From: Methylocystis sp. SC2
GTDB taxonomy: Bacteria; Pseudomonadota; Alphaproteobacteria; Rhizobiales; Beijerinckiaceae
Assembly: GCF_000304315.1 (NCBI RefSeq)
Contig: NC_018485.1
Coordinates: 1,024,501 to 1,088,500 of the forward strand
DNA: 64,000 bases
Direction: 5' to 3'
Part shown: positions 59,901-64,000 of the stretch, piece by piece
Numbering within the stretch: the stretch's first letter is position 1
How the letters are laid out: each line of letters begins with the position of its first letter
Position numbers and translations under genes: made by a program
Notes under the pieces: model-generated
Databases searched by the model: none
What the model saw: the letters and a program-made list of their open reading frames with translations, nothing else
Told to the model about the DNA's origin: nothing

Positions 59901-61035
59901 CTGGCTTATCGTCGGGGCAGGCTTCGCGGGAAGCGTGCTGGCCGAACGGCTCGCGTCGCAGCGCGACGAGCGCGTCCTTCTCATCGATCGTCGGCCGCAC
60001 ATTGGCGGAAACGCCTATGATCGCTACGACGACGCCGGCGTGCTGATGCATCAATACGGACCGCATATTTTTCATACCAATTCCGAAGCGGTCTTCGAGC
60101 ATCTTTCTCAGTTCACGCGTTGGCGCCCGTACGAGCACCGCGTGCTGGCGAATGTGGACGGCATGCTCGTGCCGATCCCGATCAACTTGGACACGGTGAA
60201 TCGTCTCTATGGTCTCTCCCTCGATTCCAACCAGCTTGCGGCGTGGTTCGCGAGCCGCGCCGAACCTTGCGAGGAGATCAAGACGTCTGAAGACGTCGTC
60301 GTCAGCACCGTGGGGCGAGAACTCTACGAGAAATTCTTTCGCGGCTACACCAAAAAGCAGTGGGGCGTGGAGCCGTCGCAGCTGGACAAGTCCGTGACGG
60401 CGCGTGTGCCTACGCGCCTCAATCACGACGACCGCTATTTTGGCGATGCATATCAATTCATGCCGCTTCACGGCTATACGCGCATGTTCGAACGGATGGT
60501 GGACCACCCCAACATCAGCGTCATGCTGCAGACCGACTTTGCGGAGGTGCGCAACGAAGTTTTCTATCGGCGGCTGATTTTCACCGGGCCGATCGATGAA
60601 TATTTCAACTTCCGCTTCGGTAAGCTGCCCTATCGGTCCTTGCGCTTCGAACATGTCACGCTCGACAAGAGGCAGCATCAACCCGTGGCCGTCGTCAATT
60701 ATCCGCAGACCGAGGCCTATACGCGGGTGACGGAATATAAGCATCTCACGGGTCAGGCGCATCCTAAGACAAGCTTGACCTATGAGTTCCCCAGCGATGA
60801 AGGCGATCCCTATTATCCCGTGCCGCGCGCGGAAAACGCCGAAATCTACAAGCGCTACGAAAAGCTTGCGATCGCGCAGCAGAATGTCTGGTTTGTCGGG
60901 AGGTTAGCAACCTACCGCTACTACAATATGGATCAGGTGGTCGGACAGGCGCTCGCGACGTTCAGGCGGATCAACAAGGAGATCCCGGCGCGCAACAGCG
61001 CGGCCTTCGCTACAGCGTCAGTCGCCGCCGAATAG
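59893..61035 (+). CDS. glf: UDP-galactopyranose mutase
   Basis: FAD enzyme that interconverts UDP-galactopyranose and UDP-galactofuranose, source of Galf in surface glycans. The 380-residue product starts LFDWLIVGAGFAGSVLAERL (FAD loop) and has the substrate motifs PHIFHTNSEAVFEHLSQF, RGYTKKQWG, PTRLNHDDRYF and FEHVTLDKRQHQPVAVVNYP. The TTG start overlaps the glycosyltransferase gene by 8 bases and has a strong GGGAGGGG ahead of it. Family length normal. It probably forms one unit with the glycosyltransferase; the later GH2 gene may be a third member. Confidence 0.96.
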   Translation: MFDWLIVGAGFAGSVLAERLASQRDERVLLIDRRPHIGGNAYDRYDDAGVLMHQYGPHIFHTNSEAVFEHLSQFTRWRPYEHRVLANVDGMLVPIPINLDTVNRLYGLSLDSNQLAAWFASRAEPCEEIKTSEDVVVSTVGRELYEKFFRGYTKKQWGVEPSQLDKSVTARVPTRLNHDDRYFGDAYQFMPLHGYTRMFERMVDHPNISVMLQTDFAEVRNEVFYRRLIFTGPIDEYFNFRFGKLPYRSLRFEHVTLDKRQHQPVAVVNYPQTEAYTRVTEYKHLTGQAHPKTSLTYEFPSDEGDPYYPVPRAENAEIYKRYEKLAIAQQNVWFVGRLATYRYYNMDQVVGQALATFRRINKEIPARNSAAFATASVAAE

Positions 61036-61220
61036 GCTCACGTCATAGATGCGAGCCAACTTTGCGGCGCTGCGCAGTCCGGCTAAGCTTGAGTCGTAAA
61101 TAAAAATACTGCGCGTTTGGGCGTTCGCTGTGTAGAAAATCGTCTGTGGATCGCTCATTGTTATAGTCGACCAACGCATCGATGCTCCGGCGCCGGCACT
61201 CTTGGTCGAGGTGAGGTTAG

Positions 61221-63959
61221 GTGAGCGCAGCGCGCATATCCCTGGACGGGTCGTGGGACTTCAAATATCTCGGCTATGGCGCCAAGCCGGCCGAGAGCCG
61301 GACGATTCTTGTCCCAAGCCCTTGGCAAGCTCAGTTCGCCGATCTGCGCATGCGCGGCGGCGTCGCCGTCTATCGCCGAGACGTCGAGATTCCGGAAGAA
61401 TGGCTGGAGCAGCGCGTCTTCTTGCATTTCGGCGCGGTCTTCCATATCACCCATGTGTTTGTTAACGGCGCATTCGTCGGCAGCCATGTGGGCGGCTTCC
61501 TGCCGTTTCATTTCGACATCACGGATCGGATCGTCGATGGAAAGGCCGAGATAAAGGTGAAGGTGGAAAGCCCCACTGACGATCCATTCGAATTCCCGAC
61601 GACGCCCTTCGCCGAAATGCCGTTCGGCAAGCAGAGCTGGTACGGCCCGCTCTCGGGAATATGGCAGTCCGTGTATCTCGAAAGGCGGATCGCCGATCAC
61701 GTCACCACGGTGCGGGTGCGTTCATCGCCGGCGAGCGGCGAGATTTCGGCGCATGTGCGCTTCGAGAGCCCGCTCACCGACGCCGCCGAGGTGATGATTG
61801 CGGTCTTTGACGCAGAGGATAAGGTCGTCGCGCAGTCTTGCGCCAAACTGGCGGCGGGCGTCGAGCACGCCCTCGTATATTCGTTTGTGCCTGCGCCGCG
61901 CTGCTGGTCGCCTGACAGTCCCTATCTCTACCGTCTGCAAGTCTCGATGATGCGCCAAGACGTCGTCGTCGACCAAACCGAGACCACATTCGGTTTCCGC
62001 AGCGTCGAAACCCGCGACGGAAAACTGTATCTCAACGGCAAGCCCTTCTATCTGCGCGCCGCTCTCGATCAGGACTATTATCCCGACACGATCTGCACTC
62101 TGCCCTCCGTCGAATTTCTCGAGGACAGATTCTGCAAGGCGAAGCAACTCGGGCTGAACGCCCTGCGCTGCCATATTAAAGTGCCGGACCCGCGCTATTA
62201 TGAAGTTGCCGATCGCCTTGGCCTGCTGATTTGGGCGGAGCTGCCGAACGCCGGGGATTCGACCGAACTCTCGCGAGAGCGCAAGGAACTCACGCTGAAG
62301 GGCCTTATCGATCGCGACGGAAACCATCCCTCGATCTTTTGCTGGACGCTGATCAACGAGAACTGGGGCGTAGATCTGGTCCATGACGCCTATCACCGGG
62401 CATGGCTGAAGAAACTGTATCTGTGGCTCAAAGCCTATGATCCGTCCCGGCTTGTCGTCGACAATTCCCCTTTGGCGCCAAGCTTTCACGTTCAGACCGA
62501 TCTCGCTGATTTCCATTTCTATGCGGCCATTCCCGATAGTCGGGAGGACTGGGATCAGTTCGTCGAGGAACTCGCCGGGAGGGCCGATTGGCTCTTCAGC
62601 CCCGAGGGCGACGCCGTCATTACGGGACAAGAGCCGCTGCTATGCTCGGAGTTTGGCAATTGGGGGCTGCCCGACCCCGAGAAATTGAGAGACGCGGCCG
62701 GCGCCGAAGCCTGGTGGTTCGAGACGGGCCACGACTGGAGCGAAGGAGTCATGTATGCGCATGGCGTTCGCAACCGATTTCATGACTGGAGTCTCGATCG
62801 CGTCTTCGGAACTTTTGAAAGCTTCGTCGAGGCGACGCAGTGGCAACAGTATCGGGCGCTGAAATACCAGATCGAGGCCATGCGCCGGAAGCCGCAGATC
62901 GCCGGCTACGTCATCACCGAGCTGACCGATTGCCACTGGGAGGCGAACGGCCTTCTCGACATGCGCTCGAACCCGCGCGTTTTTCACAATCTGTTTCACT
63001 CGATCAATGCGGATACGGTCGTTCTGCCCACGCTCGATCGACCCGCCTATTGGTCGGGCGACGCCGTTCGCCTCTCGCTCTGCGTGGCGCATGGCGGGCC
63101 AAATCCGCTGGAGCCGGCGGCTCTCGACATAATGCTCGCCGAGCCGACGACATTGGAGATCCCCTCGATCGCGCCCGGCGCCGTGGTCGATCTCGGAACG
63201 ATTTCGGTGGAACTCCCGGTCGTCGAGCACTCCTGCCTGCGCCGCCTCACCTTGCGCCTGCGCTCTCTTGAGGGTCGACTTCTCGCGAACAATGAAATCG
63301 ACATCGCCGTGCATGCGAAGCCGCGACCGCCGGAGCTTTCGCTGTGGTCGTCACAGGATGACATTCGGAATCGATTGCAGACGCTCGGCTATGGATTGGC
63401 GGAAGGGGCCGAGACGGCGGACGTCGTCGTCGAGACGCAAGCTTCCGCCGCGCTCGCGGCCTATGTGCGCGCCGGCGGCCGAGCGGTTCTCCTGACCGAA
63501 ACGCCGGGCTCGCTCACGCCATTCTTTCCGCACTGGCAGAACGTCAAGGTGGTGGCGCGCGACGGCACGCTCTGGCGCGGCGACTGGGCGTCCTCCTTCG
63601 CCTGGCTTCGACGGCAGGGTCCCTTCGCCGCGGTTCCGGGCGGGCCTTTGCTTGATCACGCCTTTGATCGTGTGATCCCGACGCATGTCATCTCCGGCTG
63701 CAATCTCCTTGACTTTCAGGCGCGCGTTCACGCGGCGCTGGTGGTCGGATGGATTCATCGTCCGGCCGCAATCGCGGTCGGACGCAATTACGGCACCGGC
63801 CGCATCGTGATCGCGACCTTCAAACTGTTCCGTGATCCTCCGGGAGAAGATCCAACCGCCGCGGCTCTGCTCGGCGGTCTGATCGAGGCTGCGGCGCGAA
63901 GCGCCGGTCCGGCGCCTGCGATCTCGAAGCTCGAACCCGTGGGCTGGGAAGACCTTTAG
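61221..63959 (+). CDS. Glycoside hydrolase family 2 protein
   Basis: A 912-residue beta-glycosidase of the beta-galactosidase/glucuronidase type. Order: jelly-roll sugar-binding domain (ISLDGSWDFKYLGYG, about 5-160), Ig-like domain (about 165-270), TIM barrel (about 270-600) with acid/base Glu380 in WTLINENWG and nucleophile Glu477 in LLCSEFGNWG, then a C-terminal region of some 300 residues with Ig-like and ThuA-like features. No signal peptide, so cytosolic unless exported otherwise. The GTG start has GAGG about 8 bases before it. Substrate unknown; the nearby glf suggests galactose or galactofuranose glycans. Confidence 0.9.
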   Translation: MSAARISLDGSWDFKYLGYGAKPAESRTILVPSPWQAQFADLRMRGGVAVYRRDVEIPEEWLEQRVFLHFGAVFHITHVFVNGAFVGSHVGGFLPFHFDITDRIVDGKAEIKVKVESPTDDPFEFPTTPFAEMPFGKQSWYGPLSGIWQSVYLERRIADHVTTVRVRSSPASGEISAHVRFESPLTDAAEVMIAVFDAEDKVVAQSCAKLAAGVEHALVYSFVPAPRCWSPDSPYLYRLQVSMMRQDVVVDQTETTFGFRSVETRDGKLYLNGKPFYLRAALDQDYYPDTICTLPSVEFLEDRFCKAKQLGLNALRCHIKVPDPRYYEVADRLGLLIWAELPNAGDSTELSRERKELTLKGLIDRDGNHPSIFCWTLINENWGVDLVHDAYHRAWLKKLYLWLKAYDPSRLVVDNSPLAPSFHVQTDLADFHFYAAIPDSREDWDQFVEELAGRADWLFSPEGDAVITGQEPLLCSEFGNWGLPDPEKLRDAAGAEAWWFETGHDWSEGVMYAHGVRNRFHDWSLDRVFGTFESFVEATQWQQYRALKYQIEAMRRKPQIAGYVITELTDCHWEANGLLDMRSNPRVFHNLFHSINADTVVLPTLDRPAYWSGDAVRLSLCVAHGGPNPLEPAALDIMLAEPTTLEIPSIAPGAVVDLGTISVELPVVEHSCLRRLTLRLRSLEGRLLANNEIDIAVHAKPRPPELSLWSSQDDIRNRLQTLGYGLAEGAETADVVVETQASAALAAYVRAGGRAVLLTETPGSLTPFFPHWQNVKVVARDGTLWRGDWASSFAWLRRQGPFAAVPGGPLLDHAFDRVIPTHVISGCNLLDFQARVHAALVVGWIHRPAAIAVGRNYGTGRIVIATFKLFRDPPGEDPTAAALLGGLIEAAARSAGPAPAISKLEPVGWEDL

Positions 63960-64000
63960 GCGAGCTGGCGCGTTATAGCGCCATGCATTCTGCGCAAGAC

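Noticed and set aside
1..64000. Mobile elements, integrases, toxin-antitoxin or phage defence genes
   Set aside because: I looked for transposase, integrase, recombinase, restriction and nuclease signatures on both strands and found none. The only mobile-looking elements are the short palindromic repeats.
1..64000. tRNA or rRNA genes
   Set aside because: No cloverleaf with a GTTC-type T arm or rRNA-like stretch was recognised by eye in the intergenic regions. A tRNAscan run would settle it.

Overview
The window is GC-rich bacterial chromosome, densely coded, with no phage, insertion sequence, CRISPR array, tRNA or rRNA that I could recognise. Gene content (Rhizobiales-type L35/L20, GCG_CRPN, DUF992, DUF3309 and DUF4331 proteins, a YadA-like adhesin) and two kinds of dispersed palindromic intergenic repeat point to an alphaproteobacterium of the order Hyphomicrobiales. 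My guess from memory of such repeats is the Beijerinckiaceae/Methylocystaceae. The genus is inference.

Layout. 1-4.6 kb: end of a dihydrolipoyl dehydrogenase gene, a large membrane-anchored alpha/beta hydrolase, and rpmI-rplT with a clear terminator. 4.9-10.8 kb: an arginine:glycine amidinotransferase-like enzyme convergent with a SugE/Gdx-type SMR exporter, a pirin, a hybrid histidine kinase and a YifB/ComM AAA+ protein. 11-14.4 kb: two small secreted proteins and a YadA-type trimeric autotransporter with about thirty 14-residue repeats. 14.9-19.2 kb: a SAM methyltransferase with a regulatory domain, then AI-2E-family, MscS and MgtC membrane proteins. 19.3-23 kb: a CtaG - cytochrome oxidase I/III fusion - small membrane protein cluster without subunit II. 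24-33.3 kb: PEP synthase, a Ca2+/H+ antiporter, a cupin, EmrAB-type efflux, and DUF992 and DUF4331 proteins.

33.4-57.2 kb is a catabolic island. mmsA-mmsB finish valine degradation. phhA, hppD-hmgA-fah and maiA take phenylalanine and tyrosine to fumarate and acetoacetate. A leucine/valine dehydrogenase gene is divergent from the branched-chain 2-oxoacid dehydrogenase E1alpha-E1beta-E2 operon. An eight-gene operon (ivd, mccB, hydratase, mccA, HMG-CoA lyase, acyl-CoA dehydrogenase, 3-hydroxyisobutyryl-CoA hydrolase, thiolase) covers leucine and the middle of valine degradation. PEP carboxykinase lies just upstream of that operon and PEP synthase about 30 kb away, so the set as a whole fits gluconeogenic use of amino acids.

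57.5-64 kb holds two small envelope or stress-type proteins, then a glycosyltransferase - UDP-galactopyranose mutase pair and a family 2 glycoside hydrolase.

The least ordinary items are the amidinotransferase/SMR pair, the oxidase fusion with changed proton-channel residues and no CuA subunit, the 42-bp repeat adhesin with its secreted partner, the E2 that lacks the usual catalytic aspartate, and the dispersed palindromic repeats. I did not find a clearly new multi-gene defence or mobile system.
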